DNA from: Alisma plantago-aquatica
Lineage: Eukaryota; Streptophyta; Magnoliopsida; Alismatales; Alismataceae
Length of the DNA stretch: 64,000 nucleotides
NCBI GenBank assembly: GCA_963693085.1
Contig: OY856414.1
Location: 264,067,001-264,131,000, forward strand
Direction of reading: 5' to 3'
Numbering within the stretch: the stretch's first letter is position 1; every line of letters begins with the position of its first letter. Positions 22,501-34,209 of the stretch are shown here, piece by piece. Position numbers and translations under genes: made by a program. The notes beneath the pieces are model-generated. The model had not been told where the DNA came from. It saw nothing but the letters and a program-made list of their open reading frames with translations, and searched no databases.

Positions 22501-23996
22501 GAAGGTCTTTCAATTTCAGCTCCGCTTCTTAAGATAATAGCATGTGCTTGCTGCCTTGGGTTTATTTCCGGCTGGCTTGGAAGAGACCCGAATTGTGGAG
22601 TCCTTTGTTGATTCAAAGCTTGTTGTGCTATCTGATTTTCCAACATCTTGGTGTGGGTGGAAATTCCATCCACTTTTGCAGAGAGTTGCACAATAGCATC
22701 TTTTAAAAGCTTATCATTTCCTCGGAGTTCCTCATTTTGTTGCATCTGTGTTGATATGAACTTCTCCATCATGGCTTCCAAAGAAGAACCTTGGGGCTGT
22801 TGTTGCTGTTGAAAGCCCCTGTTATTAAAACCCGGCGGATTTCCTTGACGGTTTACATGTTGCTGTCCTTGCTGGAAATTTTGGGTGTTGCTTGCATTCC
22901 AGTAAGAGAAATTAGGGTGATCTCTCCATCCCGGATTATATTGGTTGGAATAAGGGTTGTATTGTTTGTTTCCTTGCATCCCAACTGTGTTAACCTGTTC
23001 AAAATTTCCTTCCATAGCATTAGGGGCAAAACAAGAAGAAGAGGTATGTCCTGTATTACCACAAGCTTCACACGTGGCTTCAGCAGATTGAATTGGCAGA
23101 GTGATCATCTTCTCAAATTTCTATGTGAGCACATCTAGATTTGCGGCAATTAGATCAAAGACATCAATAGTATGCTTTCCTCCTTTCTTTCCGGCTGAAC
23201 AGCTTGCTGTAGAGGTGGATTTAGCTCCTCTATCTCCTCCCCATTGACAGTGATTGAGTGATATATCTTCAATGATATCATAGGCCACTCTATAGGACTT
23301 GGTCATTAGTGCACCGCCATCTGCGACATCTAGAGTCAACCGAGTATTGTAAAACAGTCCATTGTAGAAGGTTTGCAGCAAGAGCCAGTTTGTCAAACCA
23401 TGGTGCGGGCAAAGGCGTTGAAGATCCTTGAACCATTCCCATGTATCATATACAGTTTCTCCTTCACTTTGAGAGAAATTTGTAAGCTGGTTCCTCAAGT
23501 GAGCTGTCTTGCTTGGCGGAAAGTACTTTGCAAGGAAAGCATTAAGCAGTTGGTCCCAACTTCTAATAGACTTCTTAGGAAGAGACAAAAGCCACGCCTT
23601 GGCTCTATCTCTTAGAGTGAAAGGAAATAGCATAAGTCTGATTCCATCAGTGGACACTCCATTAATCTTAAAAGTATTCAGATATTCCAGAAATTCTGCA
23701 ATATGAAGACTTGGGTCTTCATTGGCTGTACCCCTGAAACGATTTTGTTGAATCATTTGCATCATGGAAGGGGCAATTGAAAAGTTATTTGCTTCCACAG
23801 TAGGTAGGTCGATGGCTCCCCAAATATTTGTGGCAACCGGCATAGCGAAATCTTTGAGAGGGCGATCGTCCTCCATGGTTGGAATGCTTGGAGTAGCTAT
23901 TGCAGAAGATGAAGAAGATGGTGGTGGTGATGATGGCGGTGGTGACGGTGAAGTACCTCCAAATAGTGGTTGTTCCACTCTTCTTGTTCTCGTCAA
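22501..23996 (-). pseudogene. Gag of the nested Athila-like element
   Basis: Starts at Met 23996 with a Pro/Ser-rich N terminus (TSPSPPPSSPPPSS). The gag core then includes LYLLFPFTL-like LMLFPFTLRDRAKAWL, WDQLLNAFLAKYFPP and WFKDLQRLCPHHGL. A TAG at 23121-23123 interrupts it in frame before the zinc knuckle CEACGNTGHTSSSC (C-x2-C-x4-H-x4-C, near 23030-23072). A long Gln/Asn-rich tail follows with QQQQQPQ. Reading continues in the same frame into protease, so the ancestral product was a single gag-pol polyprotein. The element's LTR and PBS lie about 200 bp upstream. Confidence 0.85.
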
Positions 23997-24196
23997 ATTT
24001 GAAAGAGTTCACTCTATTTCAAGGTCTAGCAAAGCGGATGTTTGGAGACCTCGTTGTGAACGACACATACAACCTGAAAAATAACAAGAGAAATTAAGAA
24101 CACACTAAGAGGTATATGGAAATTCGAAAATGATGAAATGATGGTCTTGTCTCGAATACTAAATAATACTTATTACTCCAATTAAATTACCGTAGC

Positions 24197-24214
24197 TCCC
24201 CGACAACGGCACCA
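24197..24214 (-). promoter_or_regulatory. Primer-binding site, tRNA-Asp type, nested element
   Basis: Minus strand TGGTGCCGTTGTCGGGGA, a few bases after the 5' LTR end. It resembles the complement of plant tRNA-Asp 3' ends (expected TGGCGCCGTTGCCGGG) with two changes. This primer type is usual for Athila. Confidence 0.8.
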
Positions 24215-24220
24215 AAAACT

Positions 24221-25931
24221 TGTTGGTTGTTTACACAAACGAGTTTCAATCCAAGTAATGGATAGTTTACTCGACTTAACCAAACTCTGCAAGTATACAG
24301 AGGTAGTATAGTCAAGGTCAAACACAAGGAGCTGAGCTAATTTAATTGAACGCAACAGTACTAAAGTTCAACAATCTAGACCGATTTTAAAGAGTAGAAA
24401 AGATTTGTTCTAAAAGCATAAAAATTAGGTTTTAACTACAGGAATTTCAGATTTAAATTAACAATAAAGGATTACAAGAATTGTTCGATTTTAGAAAGTT
24501 AAAGAATCTTGGACATTAGGATTTCACTCTCATACCATAGCAATCAAGAGAACAAAATAATTTAAACATACGTAAGATCAAGTTTCAAGGAAAAGTTGTG
24601 TTACATTTCACCTCCCAGTGTAAATGTAACGATCATAACTCAAAACAACACTCTCATGCATGAATTTCATTTATGATCACAAACAGTTCCTCAACTCATT
24701 CTTCTCTACTCTCGTAGAAGAAGAAAGGTTGCCAAGAAAAATGCCTTCATACATTCTTACTTGTCTTCTCAAACTAAGCAAGAAGGCAGAAAATATGCAT
24801 ATAAAGTGGCCAACAATACATGCAAGAAAAAGATAAACTGGCACTCTCATGGTAAAGAAACAAGAACAAATGCATTTAGTACGAAATTACTTGTTCATTA
24901 CATGCTGTGGCATGGGAGTTACTCTCCCATGCCCAAGAAAAAGCAGTCTACTCATTCATAACAATGTACAGAAGATTTGCTACAGAATTCTCAGTGCTAG
25001 ACATGGTTTAGAGAGGAAAAGACAAGGAGAACTGAAAATGTAACCAGAAGAAGCAAGAATTCCGGATTTGGGACGAAATCCCCCTCCTTTAGCTGCTCCA
25101 AGTCGGGATAACTCCCCTCTCAAGAAGTTGCTCGGAGTTGGGGAAGCTTGGCTGCACCTTGAAGAAGAAAATGGAGAAGTGGAGAAGAAGAAATGGTCTC
25201 TTGTGCAAGAAACCACCTTAGATTCCTCCCCAAATCGCCTTCCTTTGCTCTCCTCTATCTTTGGAACAAGAGAAACTCTCCAAATGATCGAACGTAACTG
25301 TCCCTTGGCTTCCCTCTTTCTTTTAAAATCATATTCTAAATTTTCAAAATTCTGAAACTGCCAGGTGCACGACGTGCATTTTAGAGTGCACGCCGTGCAC
25401 TTGCAGTGTGGTTGACATCGAGCTGATACGTGCACGACATGCGCTGAGGAATTGCACGCTGTGCGTCTTTCCAGAACTTCTTCAGCAGTTTACGTTCCAG
25501 GTGCACGCCGTGTAATTTCGATGTGCACGCCGTGTCTTCGTGTTCTGTATGTTTCTGCAATCTCGCACGCCGTGCATTTCTTGCGTGCACGCCGTGCATT
25601 CTCTTGGCTGAACAGAACATATCTTCTCTGGAATGTTGCACGCCGTGCATTTGGATATTGCACGCCGTGCACTTTACTGCTTCAACGAACCAGTCTTTTC
25701 TGGAATGGTACACGTCGTGCGTCTGAATCTGCACGCCGTGCATTCTTCTGTTTCTATAGAAATAACATCTGAATTTAGTCCTTTTTGTGGCAAATTTGCA
25801 ATTCAAGTTATGGGACACATAGAACAACAAAAAGATGGCAAAACTAGTATGAAAGAGAATGAATTATACTTAGAAAGAACCAAATTTGTGTGTGATAACA
25901 AAGGCAAAGATGATATACAAATCACACAACA
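24221..25931 (-). mobile_element. 5' LTR of the nested Athila-like element
   Basis: Pairs with 13557-15266 end to end. Palindrome array 25362-25742 is better preserved than in the 3' LTR. Right edge CACAACA is followed by TSD GTGTA. Confidence 0.9.
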
Positions 25932-25936
25932 GTGTA
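25932..25936. repeat. Target-site duplication GTGTA, right copy
   Basis: Second copy of GTGTA; after it the host LTR resumes with TTGTCTGTCGCG. Confidence 0.9.
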
Positions 25937-26300
25937 TTGTCTGTCGCGTCTTGTAGATAGAAGTCCTATGTGTCGTCTCTATACTCGCAGGTCCTCGGAG
26001 TTAGTAGTTAGTTCTTTTAATGTATCTATATGAGATTTTGGCTTGATGCCTTGAGATTTTGAGTTGCTTAAGTATAATTCTGACAAAGTAATTGTTGTAT
26101 ATAATTCTCGAGAAGAGATAGAACATGTGATATGGTTATGAACCAGGATGTAGATGATATACATTGGTTCTTGATAAAAGAGTTTTCCTGTGTATGGACC
26201 TCTTTGCAAAAGGTTTAAATTTTTAGTGATTTTTGTTAATTCGCTGCAATTGATACGCTTCCTTATTAGTTAATCTTGTTTTTATGAGTTGGATGCCACA
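25937..26300 (+). mobile_element. Middle LTR of the tandem, right part
   Basis: Last 364 bp of the middle LTR, ending GGATGCCACA, six bases before the PBS at 26307. Matches 6590-6956 and 32896-33259. Confidence 0.85.
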
Positions 26301-26306
26301 ATTTAG

Positions 26307-26318
26307 TGGTATCAGAGC
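26307..26318 (+). promoter_or_regulatory. Primer-binding site, tRNA-iMet type (copy 2)
   Basis: TGGTATCAGAGC, identical to 6963-6974. Confidence 0.85.
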
Positions 26319-26402
26319 TCTAGGTTCTATGAGTCTATAGAGAAATAAGACTACGGTGTCGGGTCTATTCTAAGTGTACCCCAGTGTGTCTTATAATGCC
26401 TT

Positions 26403-27374
26403 TTGTTTATGCAGAAGAAGATATATAACTCCAAGATGTCTGGAGAGAACGAGGAACACACTACTGAGAGCAATGTTGCTGCAACAGTGGGAGGTGCAAG
26501 GTATCAGGCGAGGGAGGAACCAGTGCCTGAAAATCTCCATGTTGATGAAGTCATGAGAGGAAACCCAGATGTTCATAATATTTTTGGGCAACTCATGACT
26601 ACACTGAAGTATATGGAAGACTGGATGCCAGCACCAGCACCTAGGGCACCAATTTCCAATGAGGGACATGGGTCTGGTAAGACCTTTGAATGACTACGTC
26701 GTGTAGGAGCCATAGAATATGCTGGGACATCTGACCCAACAGATGTTGATCTCTGGCTCACTGAATTAGAAAAGGCTCATAAGAATCTTAGTATCCTAGA
26801 TGCTGACAAAGTTAAACATGATGTGTACCTTTTGAAGGGTAGTGCTGGACATTGGTGGTCTATAGAAGAAATAAAAAGGAATGATGAAGAGGTTGGATGG
26901 AAGGAATTCTGTCGAGAATTCGTCAATAAGTATTTTCCAAGGACTTATTTAGATGAAAAGATCTCACAGTTTGACAAGATACGACAGGTAGCCATGTCAA
27001 TAAGTGAATATGAGGTTAAGTTCATGGAACTTTTACGATTTTGTCCTCAGATGGCTGCTACTAAGGAGGAAAAGATTCAACATTTTGAAAAAGGATTGAA
27101 TGCAGAGATGTCTATTCCGGCATCTTACCTAGAAAGTAGAGAGAGGTTTGCCACATTTGTGGGGTCAATTCGAAGGATAGAAGGGTATATGACAAAGAAA
27201 CATGAGACAGACCTTAAAAGGAAGTCTAAATAGTCACAGGAACAAGGAATTGGTGGTACTAAACAATCAAAGATTTTAGTAGTATCGAATCAACCACAAT
27301 GTAGTGCACCCAAGCAACAATCACCTAAAAGGCTCAGAGCTGCTATAGATGTGGACAGAGAGGACATCTGAGGT
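26403..27374 (+). CDS. Gag of the gag-only element, copy 2 (best preserved; in-frame TGA)
   Basis: Met 26403, 96 codons to GSGKTFE, then TGA at 26691-26693 followed by CTA. The same frame stays open for 179 more codons through the gag core (TELEKAHKNL, SAGHWWSIEE, NKYFPRTYLDEKISQFDK, FMELLRFCPQM) to TAG at 27231-27233. An intact CCHC zinc knuckle (C-x2-C-x4-H-x4-C) lies at about 27338-27380 in a different frame from the core, so one frame change separates them. Without readthrough the product is a short N-terminal peptide lacking the core; with readthrough it is about 275 residues. Ten residues of the first 94 differ from copy 1. No pol follows. Either a defective gag or one using recoding; I cannot decide between them. 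Confidence 0.6.
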
Positions 27375-27389
27375 GGCAATGTCCAAATA

Positions 27390-28475
27390 TAAAGTGATGG
27401 GGTGACCCAACATACAAGACACTAGATAACTGGTAGAAGTTAGACTTGTCAAGATAGAACTTTCTATTTTGAATTATCTTCTGTTCCCTACTGTAAGAAA
27501 GGTAGTTTTTATTTAGTTTATCTGTATAATCCTTTGAGGATATGAGGAAGAGATAAGTAGAATGAAAACTTGTGTTTAGTTTAATATTATTTTATATGTT
27601 TTGAAGTTTCTCTTTCTCCTTTAAGGAAGGGAAGAGATGAAAAAGGAACTCAGAGAAAAATCTGAGATATTAAGTATATCAAAATTTAAAGAGATGAAAA
27701 CATAAAATAAAATAAATACATACTACCTAATTTCAGTTCTTGAATACCCTGGCCAGGTATTCATTTATTGAAGGCGAGGTAAGTATGACATACCTAGATA
27801 TTTATCTTTCTGATTACTCTGATCAAGTAATCATTCTGAAACAATCCAAAGAAGCCTAATCAAGAAGGAGATGTGGCATGGAAATTTCTACCACATTCTA
27901 ATCAATATATGGAGGAATTTATTTAATTATAAATCAACTTATAAACAAAATGAAGATGAGGATATGATGTGTTTATTAACACATGTGTTATATACCAAAG
28001 TAGGGGATTCTGGTATCTGAGAAATATCAGGCTATTTTATGATGGTTACCTGGAATGGTTAACTGTGGAATTAGTCCAGTTACCTAATGTAGCATGGACA
28101 TCATATGTTAGGGGTTTATGCTTTGCATAAACATAACATTGATGAGAATGAACTATTTGAAGGAATAATTGTAAAATTATTGCAAGAAAAGTTTATCAAA
28201 TTAAATTAACAAATAACCTTGATCTAAATAAGAAAAGTGTTACCTGACACAGAATTAACTCCACAGTCAATAATGAAAGGATAGTGGAGTATGTGTCCTA
28301 TGTGTTTGATTCTATGAGAATTTTGTGTGGAAGAACTTTGTATTGATCAAATTTCTATGGTGTCTCCATAACAATGAGATGTTATGTGGAGAATTGATGA
28401 TACAACAAATGAATAATATCTGTCTCCTTTTATCTGGGATTTTAGGGACGAAATCCTTGTTAGGGGTTTATGATT
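27390..28475 (+). other. Non-coding 3' internal region with PPT (copy 2)
   Basis: Near-copy of 8050-9134 with no pol motif. Ends GGGACGAAATCC ... TAGGGGTTTATGATT before the LTR at 28476. Confidence 0.65.
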
Positions 28476-31400
28476 TGTAACATCCCTAACTTGGGTTATG
28501 CCTTAACCCTAGGTGTTTTGCTTAATAAAGTTAATTATATGCTTGCTCTTATTTCTTGAAAAGTAATTAAGGTTCAAGGGGAACTTATGTTTCAATTTTA
28601 GTCCTTTTCGAATAATGTTGAAGCATTGTTTTGCTTGTTTTGGATTAAAATGCAAATTACCCAAGTTGAGGGGTTAAATTGCAAATGTTACATGATAAGA
28701 TGTTCCTCATGTGTTGAAGCATTAGTAGAATGAAGATGATGCAGAGGTAAGGCTTGTGGTATCCTGAGTACCAAGAAAGAGCTGAAAAAACAATGTTTGT
28801 GCATTAAAACCAAGTTTTGGTGTAATGTGCAATTTACCCAAAACCTAGGGTTCAATATGAAAATTACCACTTCAAAATAGTCCTGAATGTTTCTTGGCAT
28901 CATGTAGAGAAAATAAAATGAGGGGGGCGCCTCATTTGGATCACTTTGGAGGAGAGAGAATCTTGATATTAAAATAATCAAGATTTAAGCATAAATTGGA
29001 GCTTTACTTCAATTTAAACCAAAAATAAATATATTAATTGAAGGGCCCTTCAACTAAAAGGAGAGGGATGATTTTGCAAAAGAATGGACGACCATGTGCC
29101 TTGCAAAGTCACGAAAATATCTCAAACAAGTGGATAACCCACTCACATTATTAAAAGAAAAAGAAATATCCACTAACTTATGGATATTATTATAAGGGTT
29201 AAGGTGCTTAATTTGTTTTCCTTTAATTCATGGATAATTGAGTGTAATATGAGGCAAAGGGGATAGCCTCATAACCAAGGAAGTGAAGGGGGAAAGTGGC
29301 AAGGAAATGGAGGAGATAATCCCTACTTTCTCTCTCTTAAATGAATTTTCAATAAAATTCATATATATGCTCCTTTATCCATGAGTTGAAAGGGAATTTC
29401 GAATCCACTTTCACTTCTTACTTGAAAAATCGACCAAGGGAGCTTGGAGAAACAGGATGACGACCCCAACCCAGTTGGTAAGCTTCTTGACCTTCGTTTA
29501 CCTTGATTCCATGGTGGAAATCGAAAATCAATGCATGATTTCTTTATATCTCGATCCCATCTTCAATTCTAACCAATCCTTTTCACTCAAAGCTTGAGGA
29601 CGATCCTTGGGATAGTGAAAGGAGTTGCATCCACCATTTTTGACGTGAGATTGAATCTTTGAAGCTCAATTGGAGGTGGGTTTTATAACTGGAACCCTTG
29701 AACTTTGTTATTGATTCCATATTTTTATCAATTGTTGATTCCTTCATTATTCTCGAAATTTTATTTGAATGATTGGTGAAATCACCATGGAAATTACAGA
29801 AAGTTTCCTCGGTTTGTAGCTTGAAGATGATGATGTCATCTTAAGAACACACCTCAACATGGGCAACCAGTTTTCAAAACTGATTGAGTTAATTAGGTTA
29901 CAAAACTGAATGGATAATTGATTTCAAGACCGAATGGGTAATTGCTCTCAAGATCAAATGGGTAATTGATCTTAAGACCAGTTGGAGATACTTGATTATG
30001 TAATTGGACGTTGATCCAATGGACCTAATTGATTGGTTGAAGGAAACCCTAGATTCCCAAACAGTTTCAAAACCATTTGGTGTTGAAATGCCAAAACCGA
30101 ATGGAGATCTAAAGTGATCAAATCATTTGGAGATTTAAGGTGATGATTGATCCATTGATCCAATGGTTGATAATAATGATTATCAATGATAGGTACAAAG
30201 GTTGAAATCCTAAAGTACCTAGATGATCAGTACCTTTAGAATGGTTAACCCTAAAAGCTCATGAAAGCAATGTCTCAATACACTATGTCAACCATAGTTG
30301 TACATATTTGATTGAAAGGTTGATGTAACCTAATCAAGTTGAGTGGATGATAGAAAGGAATTCATACATGGGTATTACTTATGAAGAATATGTGATTAGG
30401 GTATGATCCTTAGTAAAGAGATCATGAAACCCTAATCGAGTGGGTTAATAAGCCATAATCCTAAAAGTTGGGCAATCCTGAGTGAAACCCTAGTCTACAG
30501 TAATGATGTAACCCTAATTTAGGGTGATGATATAAGAAACCCTAATTATAGGTAATTGAATGGAAACACTAATTAGGATGAATAGAAAACCCTAATTGTG
30601 GATAATTGAATTTAAACCCTGATTGAGGGTGATGTCATGTGAAACCCTAATTGAGGGTGATGCCATGTGAAACCCTACGCAATGGTATGATGAGGAGCCC
30701 TATTACAGGGTGAAGGTATGTGAAACTTAAATTTTGAGTTATAATAAGTGAAGCCCTAATCTTAGGCAATATGATGATAAACCATAACCCTAATAATAGA
30801 ACCCTAATGATAAAATAGTGGGTATTAGCTTATAAAGATGAAACATCTCAAATGGTTGATCATAGGCAACTTTATAGTAAGCAATGCCTTAACCTGAAAT
30901 GAGTACATATCATTGAAGATAGTTGGACCATTCTTGTGTGTGACCTATGCACTTCATGGTAAAAGTGATAGGTTAGTGGATGAAAGCATTAAGATGGGAA
31001 ATACCTTAATCCAAGATAAGTTGATAACTCAAGTAAGTTGGAAGTGATGAGGAAAGTGATACATCAAGATATGATTGATATCACTTTTAGCATCCCAAGG
31101 TTGAAAGACATTGATGTACCTCAAATCCAATATACTTGGATAGGAAACACATGAAGTATGTTATGTAAATTGTTACAATGAATTGTAATGAGTTTGATAT
31201 ACTTTGATAAGAATATGCTAATATACCTTGAGAATGGGGTTAAGCTAAACTAAAGAGTATGATGTAATCATACCATGATAAGGATGAGAAATTAACTCAT
31301 ACCTTGTATTGATAATCATTTAATGATAAATGTTTAAAGTAATAAACATGATTGAATACTCAAGATGTTAATGGATGCTCCTAGAGGTGTGGAGCTATAT

Positions 31401-33259
31401 ATTAAGGTTGATTTGATAAATATGAAATCCTAATTAATGTGAGATGGGAAACCCTAACCCTAAATTTGGTAATGGGGCATGAGAAACCCTAATGTGACGT
31501 GAATAGTAAGCCCTAACCCTATTGAGGGAATAGTGGTGTTACTATTGTATTACATGAGGTGATATGTTATTGTTGCCTAGTGAGAGGTGACAAGATGTGT
31601 AATGGCCTTGTGAGCCATATGATTAGATGTTGCCTAGTGATAGGTGACCAGATGTTTAATGGCCTTGTGAGCCATATGATTAGATGTTGCCTAGTGAGAG
31701 GTGACAAGATATTTTATGGGCCTTATGAGCCATGAGAACAATTGTGGCATAGTGAAAGGTACCAAGATGATTGTAAAAGTTTATTGTAAGAAATGATAAC
31801 GTTTTAATAAACTTAATAAAAGGAACAATTGTATTCAATAAAGAATGTGAAAAGCTATGAAGGCTAACCTCAGGGTTTAGAGCCTAGAGAAGGATGTGAT
31901 GATCAATGATGAGTTAAAGGAATTTATATCCCATGATCTGTGTAATCAGGATTGGTTAAAGTCCAATACCTGGCAGAGGCATGAAGCATGTAATCAGGAG
32001 TGGTTAGAGTCCACTGCCTGGCTGTGTAATCAGGAGTGGTTAGAGTCTACTGCCTGGCTGTGTAATCAGGATTGGTTAAAGTCCAATACCTGGCAGAGGC
32101 ATGAAGCCTATAATCAGGATTGGTTAAAGTCCAATACCTGGCAGAGGCATGAAGCCTGTAATCAGGAGTGGTTAGAGTCCACTTCCTGGCTGTGTAATCA
32201 GGAGTGGTTAGAGTCCACTGCCTGGCTGTGTAATCAGGATTGGTTAAACTCCAATACCCGGCAGAGGCATGAAGCCTGTAATCAGGAATGGTTAGAGTCC
32301 ACTGCCTGGCTGTGTAATCAGGATTGGTAGAGTCCAATGTCTGGCGGTGTAATCAGGATTGGTTAAAGTCCAATACCTGGCAGAGGCATGAAGCCTATAA
32401 ACAAGGGATTGGCATAGTCCAATGCCTAGATAGAATATGATGATGTATACTCTTATGTCTGGAATAATTCAATATTTGTTTAGCAGATTGGCTAAGGCCA
32501 ACAGATGAAAAGAAGAATGAATCATGGGTGACATATTAGGATAAGAAGGAAAAGCTTGAGATGTTGAAATGATATGGTAGATAAATGATATGCATGTTCT
32601 TCCTATTCCTTATTTAGAGGATAGATGATTTATTATTCTATAATAAATAGTTGCAATGCTTTAAAAGATGAGAATGCTTTAAACTGCTTATCCTCTGCCT
32701 AGTTTTATATCATTAAACTGCAATAATAATGTTTTTGGTGGAGAGTTATATCTCTCGCTGGGGCAATTAAAATTGTCTCACCCCCGTGGGATCCAACATT
32801 TTTAGGTGGACAAGAACGGAGGAGACTGAGAATATCTTGTAGAGGAAGAACATCAATAGAAGCAAGGACAGCAGTGACAACACAAGTTGAGTGTACTGTC
32901 TATCATGTCTTGTAGATAGAAGTTCTATGTGTCGTCTCTATACTCTCAGGTCCTCAGAGTTAGTAGTTAGTTCTTTTAATATATCTATCTGAGATTTTGG
33001 CTTGATGCCTTGAGATTTTGAGTTGCTTAAGTATAATTCTGACAAAGTAATTGTTGTATATAATTCTCAAGAAGAGATAGTACATGTGATATGCTTATGA
33101 ACCAGGATGTAGATGATATACATTGGTTCTTGATAAAAGAGTTTTCCTGTGTATGGACCTCTTTGCAAAAGGTTTAATTTTTTAGTGATTTTTGTTAATC
33201 CGCTGCAAATGATACGCTTCCTTATTAGTTAATCTTGTTTTTATGAGTTGGATGCCACA
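28476..33259 (+). mobile_element. Right LTR of the tandem array (complete)
   Basis: 4784 bp, TGTAACATCCCTAAC to GGATGCCACA. Holds the same four arrays as the middle LTR (about 29865-30155, 30420-30812, 31572-31742, 31935-32420). Flanked on the right by copia RT; the expected TSD would be AGCAA (33260-33264), but its left partner was deleted. Confidence 0.85.
31935..32420. repeat. Minisatellite of 36- and 48-bp units (right LTR)
   Basis: Same repeat as 12597-13075, with the same unit types and an open frame on each strand. Confidence 0.85.
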
Positions 33260-34170
33260 AGCAAGGTCCATACCTTGTTGGAATACATGGATTCCATTTT
33301 AGATATCATGACCCCAAGCCATTTACTATATTTTAGTCCCTCTACATCTTCCATTTTTGTGGTTTACTCATCTTGATCAATGACCAACACCTAACCATCT
33401 TGAGTCACAAGAAATTTAATTCTCTCTGGCATAAGACAAGACCTACCAAATCTATAATATTGTTATTTTTGTTGAGGGGTTGGTTGTGCCACAATAACTT
33501 GTTGTGCCTCCTTGTGTTCCTTCTTAGTTTGAATGTTGTTTTGTTTATCTCAACTTTTTTAAGTTCTATTTTCTTCCTAGTAATAGTTCTAGATATGAAC
33601 TCACTCTCTAGACAAGTACCAATTCTTGAAACAAAATTTTTTCTGAGATGACATATAGAAATAGCATCCTTAGGATAGCCCACAAAATAATACTTGTCAG
33701 ATTTAGGTCCTAATCACTCAAGAAAAGCTTCACATAAGCTTCACAACTCCAAAACTTTATGAAAGACATATTGGGATGATTTCTAGCCCATATCACATAT
33801 GCTATCTTATAAACTACTTTGGAAGGAACATAGTTAAGTGTAAACATAATGGCTTTCAGAGCATGTCCCAAATGGAATCAGTAAGTCCATCTTGGCCCAT
33901 CATGGACCACATCATATCCAATAATGTGCCATTCCTTTTCTCTAAAATACTATTACATTGTGGTTTTCCTGGTAGAGTCCATTGTGATACAATACCACAC
34001 TCCTTGAGAAGGTCCTCAACTCATTGGCTCAAATATTCACCTCCTCGATCAGATCAAAGCATCATAATATTCCTACCAACTTGTTTTTGTACTTTATTCT
34101 TGAATTCCTTGAACATTTGAAGGGATTCTAATTTGAATCTAATACAAATTCACATCTAATGAATCCATCA
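33260..34170 (-). pseudogene. Copia integrase and start of reverse transcriptase, decayed
   Basis: Minus-strand translation across frames gives, from high to low coordinate: FKEFKNKVQKQVGRNI, SDRGGEYLSQ (second catalytic Asp of the D,D-E core, near 34050), LLKECGIVSQWTLPGKPQCN, LEKRNGTLLDMVHDMM (catalytic Glu, near 33950), GYPKDAISICHLRKNFVSR (integrase C terminus, near 33670) and KWLGVMISKMESMYSNKVW (start of RT, 33320-33260). Many stops interrupt the frame. The first catalytic Asp should lie where the Cassandra element now sits. The segment ends exactly at the LTR edge 33259. Confidence 0.8.
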
Positions 34171-34209
34171 GTCACTGAGATGAATTATTTGAACCACTCT
34201 TTATCTATT

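Larger units (their letters stand above)
13557..25931 (-). mobile_element. Complete but decayed Athila-like Ty3/gypsy element nested in an LTR
   Basis: 12,375 bp, minus strand: 5' LTR 25931-24221, PBS 24214-24197, gag, protease, RT, RNase H and integrase remnants 23996-19107, extra ORF remnant 17913-16550, PPT 15281-15267, 3' LTR 15266-13557. LTR lengths are 1711 and 1710 bp with TGTTG/CAACA ends, and the insertion has a perfect 5-bp TSD. A tRNA-Asp-type PBS, no chromodomain and a long post-integrase ORF fit Athila. Pol carries stops, shifts and an internal deletion, so it cannot move by itself. The similar LTRs make this insertion younger than its copia and Tekay-like hosts. Confidence 0.88.
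6590..33259 (+). mobile_element. Tandem gag-only Tekay/Del-like retrotransposon: LTR-gag-LTR-gag-LTR
   Basis: Units in order: truncated LTR 6590-6956; internal region 1 6957-9134; middle LTR 9135-13556 plus 25937-26300; internal region 2 26301-28475; right LTR 28476-33259. The two complete LTRs are 4786 and 4784 bp, run from TGTAACATCCCT to GGATGCCACA, and are very alike (3 differences in 118 bp compared near 10863 and 30201). The internal regions are 2178 and 2175 bp. PBS TGGTATCAGAGC and the pre-LTR motif GGACGAAATCC support a chromovirus of Tekay/Del type; no protease, RT or integrase is present. The shared middle LTR points to unequal recombination between LTRs. Right flank is copia RT; the left end is a deletion. 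Confidence 0.8.
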
